From RHKX01 sp035759925 (GTDB taxonomy: Bacteria; Actinomycetota; Thermoleophilia; Solirubrobacterales; 70-9): DNA of 24,944 nt. Where the stretch lies: assembly GCA_035759925.1 (NCBI GenBank), contig DASTTY010000074.1:1-24944 (forward strand), in the 5' to 3' direction. The first letter of the stretch is position 1, and each line of letters starts with the position of its first letter. Below are positions 7,135 to 14,547 of the stretch, piece after piece. Under the pieces are notes generated by a model. The model ran no database searches and was not told where the DNA came from. It was given only the letters and a program-made list of their open reading frames with translations. A program made the translations under genes and the position numbers.

Positions 7135-8445
7135 ATGAGCCTCGCCGAGCAGGGAACCAGCGTCGGCCTGCGCGCCCTCAGCCGGCTCGCGAGCTCCGAC
7201 CTGCTCGATCGCGTCGGCCTGCGCGAGATCACCGAGCGGCTCGTCCATCGCGGCACCCGGAACGGCTTTCGCGCTGCGAATGCCGCCGGTCGCCGCTTCG
7301 CGGCAGCGCAGAAGCTCGCCGGCCCGGCCCGGCAGAAGCGCGGCAAGCGCCCTGACCTGTTCGACCTCGAGCCCAGCGACGAGCAGAAGATGATGATCGA
7401 GGCGTTCGGCGACTTCGCGGCCACGAAGCTGCGACCCGTTGCCCAGCAGGCCGACGCCGACTGCGCCGCCCCGGCCGACGTTCTCGACCAGAGCGCCGAG
7501 CTCGGGATCGCCGTGCTCGGCGTCCCCGAGGAGCTCGGCGGCGCTGTCGAGGAGCGGTCCGCCGTGACTTCGGCGCTGATCACCGAGGCACTCGCCGGCG
7601 GCGACATGGGCCTCGCCTTCGCCGCCCTCGCCCCCGCCGCGGTCAGCACCGCGCTCGGCCTCTGGGGTGACGCCGACCAGCAGGCGACCTATCTGCCCGC
7701 GTTCAGCGGCGAGGACGTGCCCGCCGCCGCACTGGCCGTCCAGGAACCGGGAGTCCTCTTCGACCCGTTCGACCTGGAGACCAGCGCCCGCGCCGACGGC
7801 GATGGGTTCGTCATCGACGGTCTCAAGTCGCTCGTACCCCGCGCCGCCGACGCGGAGCTGTTCGTGATCGCCGCCGGCCTCGATGGTGACGCACCAGGGC
7901 TGTTCATCGTCGAGGCCGGATCGGAAGGCCTCGCCATCCAGCCCGAACCCGCGATCGGCCTCCGCGCCGCCGCGACCGCGCGCCTCCGCCTCGACGGGGT
8001 CCGGGTGCCGGCCGGCGCCCGGCTTGGCGACGCCTATGCCTACCGGGACTGCATCCGCCTCGGCAGGATCGCCTGGTCGGCGATGACGCTCGGCACCGCC
8101 CAGAGTGCGCTCGACTTCCTGATCCCCTACGTGAACGAGCGCAAGGCGTTCGGCGAGCCGATCAGCCACCGACAGGCGGTCGCGTTCAACATGTCCGACC
8201 TCGCGATCGAGATCGAGGGGATGCGCCTGGCGACCTATCGGGCCGCGTCCCTTGCCGATCAGGGCCGCGACTTCGCCCGCGCTGCCGCCGTCGCCCGCCG
8301 CCTCGCGGCGACCTACGGGATGAAAGTCGGCTCCGACGCCGTCGGTCTGCTCGGCGGTCATGGCTACGTCAAGGAGTACCCGGTCGAGCGCTGGTACCGC
8401 GACCTCCGCGCCGCCGGCGTGATCGAGGGAGGGCTGATCGTCTAG
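7135..8445 (+). CDS. Acyl-CoA dehydrogenase family protein, divergent subunit A
   Basis: The product is 436 residues from ATG 7135 (a TTG at 7096 in frame would add 13). An unusual N-terminal extension of about 75 residues, rich in Arg and Ala, precedes the ACAD fold. The segment that normally reads TEPGAGSD and contacts flavin and substrate is altered to QEPGVLFD (203-210), and the following lid strand reads IDGLKSLVP. By contrast the flavin-contacting ERxxFGxxIxxxQ stretch is intact (NERKAFGEPISHRQ, 334-347), as is GGHGYVKEYPVERWYRD. A Glu (431) stands at the catalytic-base position, but the protein stops five residues later (EGGLIV), lacking the usual last helix. It ends two bases before the next ACAD, so the two are surely cotranscribed and may form a heteromer. 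Acyl-CoA alpha,beta-dehydrogenation is the family reaction. Confidence 0.88.
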   Translation: MSLAEQGTSVGLRALSRLASSDLLDRVGLREITERLVHRGTRNGFRAANAAGRRFAAAQKLAGPARQKRGKRPDLFDLEPSDEQKMMIEAFGDFAATKLRPVAQQADADCAAPADVLDQSAELGIAVLGVPEELGGAVEERSAVTSALITEALAGGDMGLAFAALAPAAVSTALGLWGDADQQATYLPAFSGEDVPAAALAVQEPGVLFDPFDLETSARADGDGFVIDGLKSLVPRAADAELFVIAAGLDGDAPGLFIVEAGSEGLAIQPEPAIGLRAAATARLRLDGVRVPAGARLGDAYAYRDCIRLGRIAWSAMTLGTAQSALDFLIPYVNERKAFGEPISHRQAVAFNMSDLAIEIEGMRLATYRAASLADQGRDFARAAAVARRLAATYGMKVGSDAVGLLGGHGYVKEYPVERWYRDLRAAGVIEGGLIV

Positions 8446-8447
8446 CC

Positions 8448-9662
8448 ATGGCCATCAACCTCGAGATCCCCAAGAAGCTCGAGCAGCTCGTCGAGCAGGC
8501 CCACATGGTCGCCGCCGAGGTGCTGCGGCCGATCTCGCGCAAGTACGACCTCGCCGAGCACGAGTACCCGAAGGAGCTCGACATGCTCGCGGCGATGATC
8601 GACGGCCTCGACGAGGGCGGGGCGTCGAGCGGCGCCGGGGCCGCCGGGGTCAGTCGGGCGACGGAGAACGGCGACGGCGGCAACCGGAACGGGTCGAACC
8701 TCGCCTCGGTCCTCTCGATCATGGAGATGTGCTGGGGCGACGTCGGCCTGCTGCTGACGATGCCGCGTCAGGGACTCGGCAACTCGGCGATCGCGGCGGT
8801 CGCCGACGACGAGCAGAAGGAGCGGTTCGCGGGCAAGTGGGCGGCGATGGCGATCACCGAGCCCGAGGCGGGCTCCGATTCCGCCGCGATCCGGACGACC
8901 GCCGTCCTCGACGGCGACGAATACGTCCTCAACGGCGAGAAGATCTACGTCACCTCCGGCGAGCGCGCCGACCTCGTCGTCGTCTGGGCGAGCCTCGACC
9001 CGGAGCAGGGCCGCGCCGCGATCAAGTCGTTCGTCGTCGAGCGCTCGAACCCGGGGCTGAAGCTCGACCGGCTCGAGCACAAGCTCGGGATCCGCGCCTC
9101 CGACACCGCCGCCTTCATCCTCGACGACTGCCGGGTCCCGAAGGAGAACCTCCTCGGCGATCCCGAGATCGACACGAAGAAGAGCTTCGCCGGGGCGATG
9201 CGGACCTTCGACAACACCCGGCCGCTGGTCGCCGCGATGGCGGTCGGCCTGACCAGGGCCTCGATCGAGCGGGCCACCGAGCTGCTCGCCGATGCCGGCG
9301 TGACCGTCGACCCCGACCTGCCGGCGGGCCGGCAGAACGCCGCCGCCGCCGAGCTGCTCGCGATGGAAGCCGACTACGAGGCAGCCCGCCTGCTGACCAT
9401 GGAGGCGGCCTGGATGGCCGACAACGGCAAGCCGAACTCCCTGCATGCCTCCTACGCGAAAGCCAAGGCGGGCCGGACCTGCGTCGACGTCGCGCTGCGC
9501 TGCGTCGCTCTGACCGGCGCCGCCGGCCTCGGCGAGGACGAGCTCCTCGAGAAATGGGCTCGTGATGCGAAGATCCTTGACATCTTCGAAGGCACCCAGA
9601 ACATCCAGCTTTTGATCATCGCCCGCCAGCTCCTCGGCCTCACGTCGGCCGAGCTCAAGTAG
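8448..9662 (+). CDS. Acyl-CoA dehydrogenase family protein, catalytic subunit B
   Basis: A 404-residue ACAD starting at ATG 8448, two bases after subunit A. The flavin/substrate motif is canonical (TEPEAGSD, 137-144), as are LNGEKIYVTSG and the region after it, and the catalytic base is in the normal context (IFEGTQNIQ, Glu381) with a complete final helix. However, the helix that should carry ERxxFGxxIxxxQ is degenerate (about 280-300, ADAGVTVDPDLPAGRQ), so the arginine and glutamine that reach into the neighbouring subunit's FAD site are not recognisable. An insertion of about 25 Gly/Asn-rich residues (57-82) is also present. The pattern is the reverse of subunit A. The family oxidises acyl-CoA to trans-2-enoyl-CoA and passes electrons to ETF; no ETF genes are in the window. 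Confidence 0.9.
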   Translation: MAINLEIPKKLEQLVEQAHMVAAEVLRPISRKYDLAEHEYPKELDMLAAMIDGLDEGGASSGAGAAGVSRATENGDGGNRNGSNLASVLSIMEMCWGDVGLLLTMPRQGLGNSAIAAVADDEQKERFAGKWAAMAITEPEAGSDSAAIRTTAVLDGDEYVLNGEKIYVTSGERADLVVVWASLDPEQGRAAIKSFVVERSNPGLKLDRLEHKLGIRASDTAAFILDDCRVPKENLLGDPEIDTKKSFAGAMRTFDNTRPLVAAMAVGLTRASIERATELLADAGVTVDPDLPAGRQNAAAAELLAMEADYEAARLLTMEAAWMADNGKPNSLHASYAKAKAGRTCVDVALRCVALTGAAGLGEDELLEKWARDAKILDIFEGTQNIQLLIIARQLLGLTSAELK

Positions 9663-9670
9663 CGGCGGCC

Positions 9671-10948
9671 ATGGCTGCGAAGCGGCAGACTCCGGTCGTC
9701 CTCGGTTCGAACCGGATCCCGTTCGCGCGCCAGAACGGGCCCTACGCGCGCGCCTCGAACCAGGACATGCTGACCGCCGCCCTCGACGGCCTCCTCGAGC
9801 GGACCGGCATCGCCGGCGAGCGGCTCGGCGAGGTTGCCGGCGGCGCCGTCCTCAAGCACAGCCGTGACTTCAACCTGACGCGGGAGTCGCTGCTCGGGAC
9901 GCGGATCTCGCCCGACACGCCCGCCTACGACGTCGGCCAGGCCTGCGGCACCGGCCTCGAGACGGCGATCCTCGTCGCCAACAAGATCGCCCTCGGTCAG
10001 GTCGAGAGCGGGATCGCCTGCGGCGTCGACACGACCTCGGACGCTCCGATCGCGGTCAACGAGGACCTCCGCGCGATCCTCCTCGAGCTCAATGCCGCCC
10101 GCTCGAACCTCGACCGGCTGCGGACCCTCGCCCGGCTGCGGCCCGGGCAGCTCGCCCCCGAGATCCCCCGCAACGAGGAGCCGCGGACCGGCCTGTCGAT
10201 GGGGGAACACACGGCGATCATGGCCCGCGAGTGGGGCATCACCCGGCTCGCCCAGGACGAGCTCGCCGCCGCGAGCCATCAGCACCTCGGCGCCGCCTAC
10301 GACGAGGGCTTCGAGGACGATCTAGTCACTCCCTACCTCGGGCTCGAGCGCGACCAGAACCTGCGACCCGATTCGACGGTCGAGAAGCTGGCGAAGCTGA
10401 AGCCGGTCTTCGGCGGCGAGGACGGGACGATGACGGCGGGGAACTCGACGCCGCTCAGCGACGGCGCAGCCGCGGTGCTGCTCGGCACCGAGGAGTGGGG
10501 CGAGCGCCACGGGCTGACGGCGCTGGCCCGCTTCGTCGACGCGGAGACCGCCGCGGTCGATCACGTCGGCGCCCGCGAGGGCCTGCTGATGGCCCCCGCC
10601 TATGCGGTTCCGCGCCTGCTCGACCGCCAGGGCCTGAAGCTTCAGGACTTCGACCTCTACGAGATCCACGAGGCGTTCGCGGCGCAGGTGCTCTCCACCT
10701 TCGCCGCCTGGGAGGACCCGGTCTTCTGCAAGGAGCGGCTCGGCCGCGACGCGCCGCTCGGCTCGATCGACCGCGACAAGCTCAACGTCCGCGGCGGCTC
10801 GCTCGCCGCCGGCCATCCCTTCGCCGCGACCGGGGGCCGGATCGTCGGCAACCTCGCGAAGCTGCTCAGCGAGCGCGGCGGCGGCCGCGGGCTGATCTCG
10901 ATCTGCGCCGCCGGCGGCCAGGGCGTCGTCGCGATCCTCGAGGCGTAG
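9671..10948 (+). CDS. Acetyl-CoA acyltransferase (thiolase, FadI/FadA2 type)
   Basis: A 425-residue thiolase with all catalytic groups: nucleophile Cys92 (GQACGTGLE), HEAFAAQ with His333 in place of the NEAF Asn (as in trifunctional beta-subunit/FadI thiolases), His382 (GHPFAATGG) and acid/base Cys412 (CAAGGQG). It cleaves 3-ketoacyl-CoA to acetyl-CoA plus a shortened acyl-CoA, or runs in the condensing direction. A long loop (about 120-180) is typical of the long-chain FadI/FadA2 group. It starts eight bases after the ACAD pair and precedes FabG4- and HtdX-type genes; the three together match the gene neighbourhood of mycobacterial fadA2-fabG4-htdX. The stop codon lies at the beginning of a heptanucleotide repeat. 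Confidence 0.93.
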   Translation: MAAKRQTPVVLGSNRIPFARQNGPYARASNQDMLTAALDGLLERTGIAGERLGEVAGGAVLKHSRDFNLTRESLLGTRISPDTPAYDVGQACGTGLETAILVANKIALGQVESGIACGVDTTSDAPIAVNEDLRAILLELNAARSNLDRLRTLARLRPGQLAPEIPRNEEPRTGLSMGEHTAIMAREWGITRLAQDELAAASHQHLGAAYDEGFEDDLVTPYLGLERDQNLRPDSTVEKLAKLKPVFGGEDGTMTAGNSTPLSDGAAAVLLGTEEWGERHGLTALARFVDAETAAVDHVGAREGLLMAPAYAVPRLLDRQGLKLQDFDLYEIHEAFAAQVLSTFAAWEDPVFCKERLGRDAPLGSIDRDKLNVRGGSLAAGHPFAATGGRIVGNLAKLLSERGGGRGLISICAAGGQGVVAILEA

Positions 10949-10981
10949 CAAGCAGCAAGCAGCAAGCAGCGAGCAGCACAG
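10947..10981 (+). repeat. Heptanucleotide tandem repeat (AGCAAGC) between thiolase and FabG4 genes
   Basis: AGCAAGC occurs three times in a row (10947-10967), followed by AGCGAGC (10968-10974) and a degenerate AGCACAG (10975-10981). The first unit overlaps the thiolase stop codon TAG, and the last leads into AGGAG, the ribosome site of the next gene. A copy-number change would alter the distance between the two genes without touching the protein after the stop. Confidence 0.85.
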
Positions 10982-10991
10982 GAGCGCCCAG

Positions 10992-12398
10992 ATGGCCGAC
11001 ACGTATTCCCAGCTCGTCAACAACCCGGTCGGCGGGTTCGTCGCCAAGAACCTCGGGCTGCCGCGGCCGGTCGAGCTCGATCGCTACGAGGCCGGCGCGC
11101 CGCTGATCGACGGCCGGGTGCTGGTCGGCGCCGCGCCCGGTGGGCGCTGTGGAGAGGCGGTCGCCACGGTCCTCGCCGAGGCGGGGACGGCGGTGGACAG
11201 CCGGCTCGACGACGAGGTCCGCGAGGCGCTCGGAACAGCTTCGATCGACGCCGGCGTCTGGAACGACGAGGCACCCGGCGCGCAGCGCTGGAAGGCGCTC
11301 GTCTTCGACGCGACCGGGATCCCCTCGAGCGACCGGCTCCGCGAGCTCTGGTCCTTCTTCAGCCCGACGATCCGGCGGCTCGAGCCGAGCGGGCGGCTGA
11401 TCGTGATCGGCTCGCCGCCCGGCGACTGCGACGAGCCCGCCGAGGCGACGGCGCAGCGCGCGCTCGAGGGGTTCGTGCGCTCGGCCGGCAAGGAGGTCCG
11501 CTACGGCGCCACCGCCCAGCTCCTCCAGGTCGCCCCCGGCGCCGAGGGCCGGCTCGGCTCGAGCCTGCGCTTCTTCCTCTCGCCGCGGTCGGCCTACGTC
11601 TCCGGCCAGGTGGCGCGGATCGGCGCCGGCCGCGACGTCCCCGAGATCGATCGTGATCTGCCGCTGCACGGCAAGGTCGCGCTCGTCACCGGCGCCTCGC
11701 GCGGGATCGGCGCGGCGATTGCGAACGTGCTCGCCCGCGACGGCGCCCACGTCGTCGGCCTCGACGTGCCGGCTCTCGCCGACGACCTCGAGCGGGTCGT
11801 CGAGCCGCTAGGCGGGTCGACGATCGTCGCCGACATCACCGCCGCCGACGCGCCGAAGGCGATCTGCGACGCGCTCGAGCGCGAGCACGGTGGCGTCGAC
11901 GTCGTCGTCCACAACGCCGGCATCACCCGCGACAAGACGCTTGGCGGCATGGATGCCGAGCGCTGGGAGCTCGTGATCGCGATCAACCTCAGCGCCGAGG
12001 AGCGCATCAACGCGGAGCTGCTCGCCCGCGACGACCTGCTCCGCGAGGACGGCCGGATCGTCTGCGTCTCGTCGATGAGCGGGATCGCCGGCAACGCCGG
12101 GCAGACCAACTACGCGACCTCGAAGGCCGGGGTGATCGGCATGGTCGAGGCGATGGCGCCGGTGCTCGCCGGCCGCGCGGCGACGATCAACGCTGTCGCG
12201 CCCGGGTTCATCGAGACGCAGATGACCGCGGCGATGCCGGTCGGCCCCCGCGAGGCGGGCCGGCGGATGAACTCGCTCTCGCAGGGCGGGCTTCCGGTCG
12301 ACGTCGCCGAGACGATCGCCTGGCTCGCCGCACCCGACTCGACCGGCCTGAACGGCAACGTGATCCGGGTCTGCGGGCAGAGCCTGATCGGAGCCTGA
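10992..12398 (+). CDS. fabG4: High-molecular-weight 3-ketoacyl reductase (FabG4 type)
   Basis: At 468 residues this is about twice the length of ordinary FabG. The N-terminal ~220 residues form a Rossmann/flavodoxin-like domain without catalytic SDR motifs; the C-terminal domain (about 225-468) is a complete ketoreductase with cofactor motif TGASRGIG (233-240), HNAG (307-310), and the triad Ser361, Tyr374, Lys378 (SSMSGIAGNAGQTNYATSK). This architecture is that of HMwFabG/FabG4 (Rv0242c in Mycobacterium tuberculosis, similar length), an NADH-dependent 3-ketoacyl-CoA reductase. ATG 10992 has an AGGAG seven bases upstream. The start MADTYSQLVNNPVGGFVAKNLGL is also family-typical. It is followed after one base by the hydratase, so the two should act in consecutive steps of the same acyl-CoA cycle. 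Confidence 0.92.
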   Translation: MADTYSQLVNNPVGGFVAKNLGLPRPVELDRYEAGAPLIDGRVLVGAAPGGRCGEAVATVLAEAGTAVDSRLDDEVREALGTASIDAGVWNDEAPGAQRWKALVFDATGIPSSDRLRELWSFFSPTIRRLEPSGRLIVIGSPPGDCDEPAEATAQRALEGFVRSAGKEVRYGATAQLLQVAPGAEGRLGSSLRFFLSPRSAYVSGQVARIGAGRDVPEIDRDLPLHGKVALVTGASRGIGAAIANVLARDGAHVVGLDVPALADDLERVVEPLGGSTIVADITAADAPKAICDALEREHGGVDVVVHNAGITRDKTLGGMDAERWELVIAINLSAEERINAELLARDDLLREDGRIVCVSSMSGIAGNAGQTNYATSKAGVIGMVEAMAPVLAGRAATINAVAPGFIETQMTAAMPVGPREAGRRMNSLSQGGLPVDVAETIAWLAAPDSTGLNGNVIRVCGQSLIGA

Positions 12399-12399
12399 G

Positions 12400-13335
12400 A
12401 TGGCCGCGGCCGAGGCGACGCAGCCGGTCCGGACGCTCGACTCGATGCCGTCGCTCGTGCCGCTCTACGGCCGCGCCGGCTTCGCCGCCCTGCCCGGTAG
12501 CGGCCTGCTCGGTCGCCTCCCGCTTCTCCCCGGGGGAGCGCGAGAGAAGGATCTGCCGCCCGAGCGGCTCCGCGTCGAGGCCGTCGCCGCCGAACGCGAC
12601 GAGCTCGCCCGTTACTGCCGCGTCTGCGGCTTCACGCTCCGCGACACGATCCCGGCGACCTATCCGCACGTCCTCTCGTTCCCGCTCCAGATGGAGCTGA
12701 TGAGCTCGGGCTCGTTCCCGTTCCCGTTGCTCGGCCTCGTCCACATCGGCAACGCGATCACCCGGCACCGGCCGGTCGCGGTCGGTGAGCCGCTCGACCT
12801 CGAGGTTGCCGCCCTCGACCTGCGCCCGCACCCGAAGGGCATCGCCTTCACGCTGCTCGTCGAGGCGCGCGCCGACGGCGAGCTCGTCTGGGAGGAGCGC
12901 GGGACGATCCTTCGCCGCGGCGCCGGAGCACCCGACGCCGAGCGCGAGCCGGCACCGGTCGAGCCCCCTGCCGACGTGCCGGCAAGTGCCGCGTGGCGGC
13001 TCGACGGCGATCTCGGCCGCCGCTACGCCGCGGTCTCGGGCGACCGCAACCCGATCCACATCCATCCGCTGACCGCACGGGCCTTCGGGTTCCCGCGGCC
13101 GATCGCGCACGGGATGTGGAGCAAGGCGCGCTGCCTGGCCCAGCTCGAAGGGCGGATCCCAGACGCGTTCGCGGTCACCGTCTCGTTCCGAAAGCCGGTC
13201 GGGCTGCCGGGCCGGGTCCGCTTCGCCGCCGAGCAGCGGGCAGGTGGCAAGACCGGGTTCGCGCTTCGCGGGCCGGAGCCGGCCGACCCGCCGCTCCACC
13301 TCGCCGGCGAGCTCGCGCCGCTCGCCCGGGGCTGA
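12400..13335 (+). CDS. MaoC-like (R)-specific enoyl hydratase/3-hydroxyacyl dehydratase (HtdX type)
   Basis: The product is 311 residues, the double-hotdog form of hydratase 2. The N-terminal hotdog (about 60-170) lacks catalytic residues; the C-terminal hotdog carries the hydratase-2 motif with Asp215 and His220 (SGDRNPIHIHPLTARAFGFP) and IAHGMW after it. It interconverts trans-2-enoyl-CoA and (R)-3-hydroxyacyl-CoA. An Ala/Pro/Glu-rich linker (about 174-196) joins the halves. It begins one base after the FabG4 stop. In mycobacteria HtdX (Rv0241c) is likewise next to FabG4, which accepts (R)-3-hydroxyacyl substrates, so stereochemistry fits. It is the last gene of the acyl-CoA operon; a 132-base gap with a new promoter region follows. 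Confidence 0.9.
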   Translation: MAAAEATQPVRTLDSMPSLVPLYGRAGFAALPGSGLLGRLPLLPGGAREKDLPPERLRVEAVAAERDELARYCRVCGFTLRDTIPATYPHVLSFPLQMELMSSGSFPFPLLGLVHIGNAITRHRPVAVGEPLDLEVAALDLRPHPKGIAFTLLVEARADGELVWEERGTILRRGAGAPDAEREPAPVEPPADVPASAAWRLDGDLGRRYAAVSGDRNPIHIHPLTARAFGFPRPIAHGMWSKARCLAQLEGRIPDAFAVTVSFRKPVGLPGRVRFAAEQRAGGKTGFALRGPEPADPPLHLAGELAPLARG

Positions 13336-13383
13336 TCCACGCCGGGTCCCTGGGAACCGGAACTGGGACCGGAACTTTTCGGC

Positions 13384-13419
13384 TAGCGTTGCGTTAGCGT
13401 CCTTACAGAACGTTAATAC
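13384..13419 (+). promoter_or_regulatory. Promoter region of the M23 peptidase gene with phased direct repeats
   Basis: TAGCGT occurs at 13384-13389 and 13395-13400, exactly 11 bases apart (one helical turn). A possible -35 (TTGCGT, 13389-13394) overlaps the repeats and an AT-rich -10 candidate TTAATA/TAATAC lies at 13413-13419, 18-19 bases on. Such phased repeats over a -35 suggest a response-regulator site. The exact transcription start is inferred. Confidence 0.45.
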
Positions 13420-13421
13420 TT

Positions 13422-13440
13422 GCTCCGGGCGCGCCGGAGC
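13422..13440 (+). promoter_or_regulatory. GC-rich hairpin at the predicted 5' end of the M23 message
   Basis: GCTCCGG (13422-13428) pairs perfectly with CCGGAGC (13434-13440) around a 5-base loop. It lies just after the -10 candidate and 16 bases before the GGGAGGA ribosome site, so it would form the 5' end of the transcript or act as an operator. Confidence 0.5.
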
Positions 13441-13467
13441 GGGAGATCAACGCCGCGGGAGGACCGG

Positions 13468-14421
13468 ATGAGACCGCTGAACGACGACGCAACCGCGACC
13501 GGACGGAAGCTCCGGATCGCCGAGGGCCTGGTCGCCTGCATCGCCCTGGTCGCAGTTGCGATCGCCCTCGTCAGCGCCGACGACGCGAGCGCCGCGACCG
13601 GCTCCGTCGAGGACCAGGCGTCCGGCGAGACGACCGAGCCGGCCGCTGCCGCGGTGACGCCCAAGGACGCCACTGCGGCACCCCGGCAGGGTCCGCGGCC
13701 GCGGATCCGGCACGCCAAGCTCGACCGCTCGCGGATGATCCTCGGGGCCAAGCGCGGCGTGACCTTCCGGTTCGAGCTGGCCGGCAAGCAGCCCCGGAAA
13801 GTGCTCGTCAAGGTTGTCCGGGTCGGCAGTGACAAGGTCCAGAAGCGCTTCCGACTCGGCGATGTGCGGCCCGGCCAGCGGCAGCGGGTCTCCTGGAAGG
13901 GCAGGACCGGGAAACGGGGCTATATCCGGCAGGGCAAGTACGCCTTCCGGGTCTATTCGGGCGGCGAGCGCGCGGCGGTCGGGGCCCACAGCAGCAGCTC
14001 CCGGTTCGGCTTCTACAAGAACCGCTTCCCGATCCTCGGCCGTCACAGCTACGGCGACGGGCTCGGCGCCGGCCGCGGCCATCAGGGCCAGGACGTGTTC
14101 GCGAAGTGTGGCCGGCCGGTCGTCGCCGCACACGCCGGGAGGGTCCAGGTCCGCCGCTACCAGTCGGCCGCCGGCTACTACGTGGTGATCGACGGCAAGG
14201 GCACGGGGCAGGACTACGCCTACATGCACATGAGTCGCGCCGGTCGCCCGAAGGAGGGCACCCGGGTCCACGCCGGGGAGCGGATCGGCACCGTCAACGA
14301 CACCGGCCGGGCGACCGGCTGCCACCTCCACTTCGAGATGTGGACGAACCCGGGTTGGTACGAGGGCGGACGACCGAAGTCGCCGACGAAGGCCCTGAAG
14401 CGGTGGGACCGGTGGAGCTGA
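13468..14421 (+). CDS. Exported M23 (LytM-type) peptidase
   Basis: The product is 317 residues from ATG 13468, which has a strong GGGAGGA ribosome site about five bases upstream. A single hydrophobic segment (about 18-36) serves as signal or membrane anchor, followed by an Ala/Thr/Pro-rich linker (about 40-75). Residues about 90-165 (TFRFELAGKQPRKVLVKVVR to GKYAFRVYSGG) resemble a FlgD-type Ig domain. The C-terminal domain (about 190-317) is M23/LytM: zinc ligands His205 and Asp209 (GHQGQD), and His286/His288 in HLHFE, with His254 (YMHM) as further active-site residue. All are present, so it should be an active endopeptidase that cuts peptidoglycan cross-bridges outside the cell. It precedes a P60 hydrolase, implying shared work in cell-wall remodelling. 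Confidence 0.92.
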   Translation: MRPLNDDATATGRKLRIAEGLVACIALVAVAIALVSADDASAATGSVEDQASGETTEPAAAAVTPKDATAAPRQGPRPRIRHAKLDRSRMILGAKRGVTFRFELAGKQPRKVLVKVVRVGSDKVQKRFRLGDVRPGQRQRVSWKGRTGKRGYIRQGKYAFRVYSGGERAAVGAHSSSSRFGFYKNRFPILGRHSYGDGLGAGRGHQGQDVFAKCGRPVVAAHAGRVQVRRYQSAAGYYVVIDGKGTGQDYAYMHMSRAGRPKEGTRVHAGERIGTVNDTGRATGCHLHFEMWTNPGWYEGGRPKSPTKALKRWDRWS

Positions 14422-14425
14422 TCAC

Positions 14426-14506
14426 GGTAACGGTCGGAAACGGCCCGCAAGATCTCTTGCAGGACTGTTAGCGAGCGCTTGCAAAGGGCCCACCGACATC
14501 TAGCCT
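14426..14506 (+). promoter_or_regulatory. Promoter region of the NlpC/P60 gene with direct and inverted repeats
   Basis: GGTAACGG (14426-14433) and GGAAACGG (14436-14443) form a direct repeat with 10-base period. GCAAG/CTTGC (14447-14451/14456-14460) form an inverted repeat. TTGCAA (14479-14484) and TAGCCT (14501-14506) are a -35/-10 pair with a 16-base spacer, leaving a leader of about 35 bases. This is the best-looking promoter in the window. Confidence 0.5.
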
Positions 14507-14547
14507 GCCGCGTCGCGAGTCGGGTTCTGCCCGCTCGAACGCCCCCG

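Noticed and set aside
13336..13467. c-di-AMP (ydaO-type) riboswitch before the M23 gene
   Set aside because: Such riboswitches occur before cell-wall hydrolases in actinobacteria, but the gap is too short after the predicted transcript start and the conserved core was not seen.
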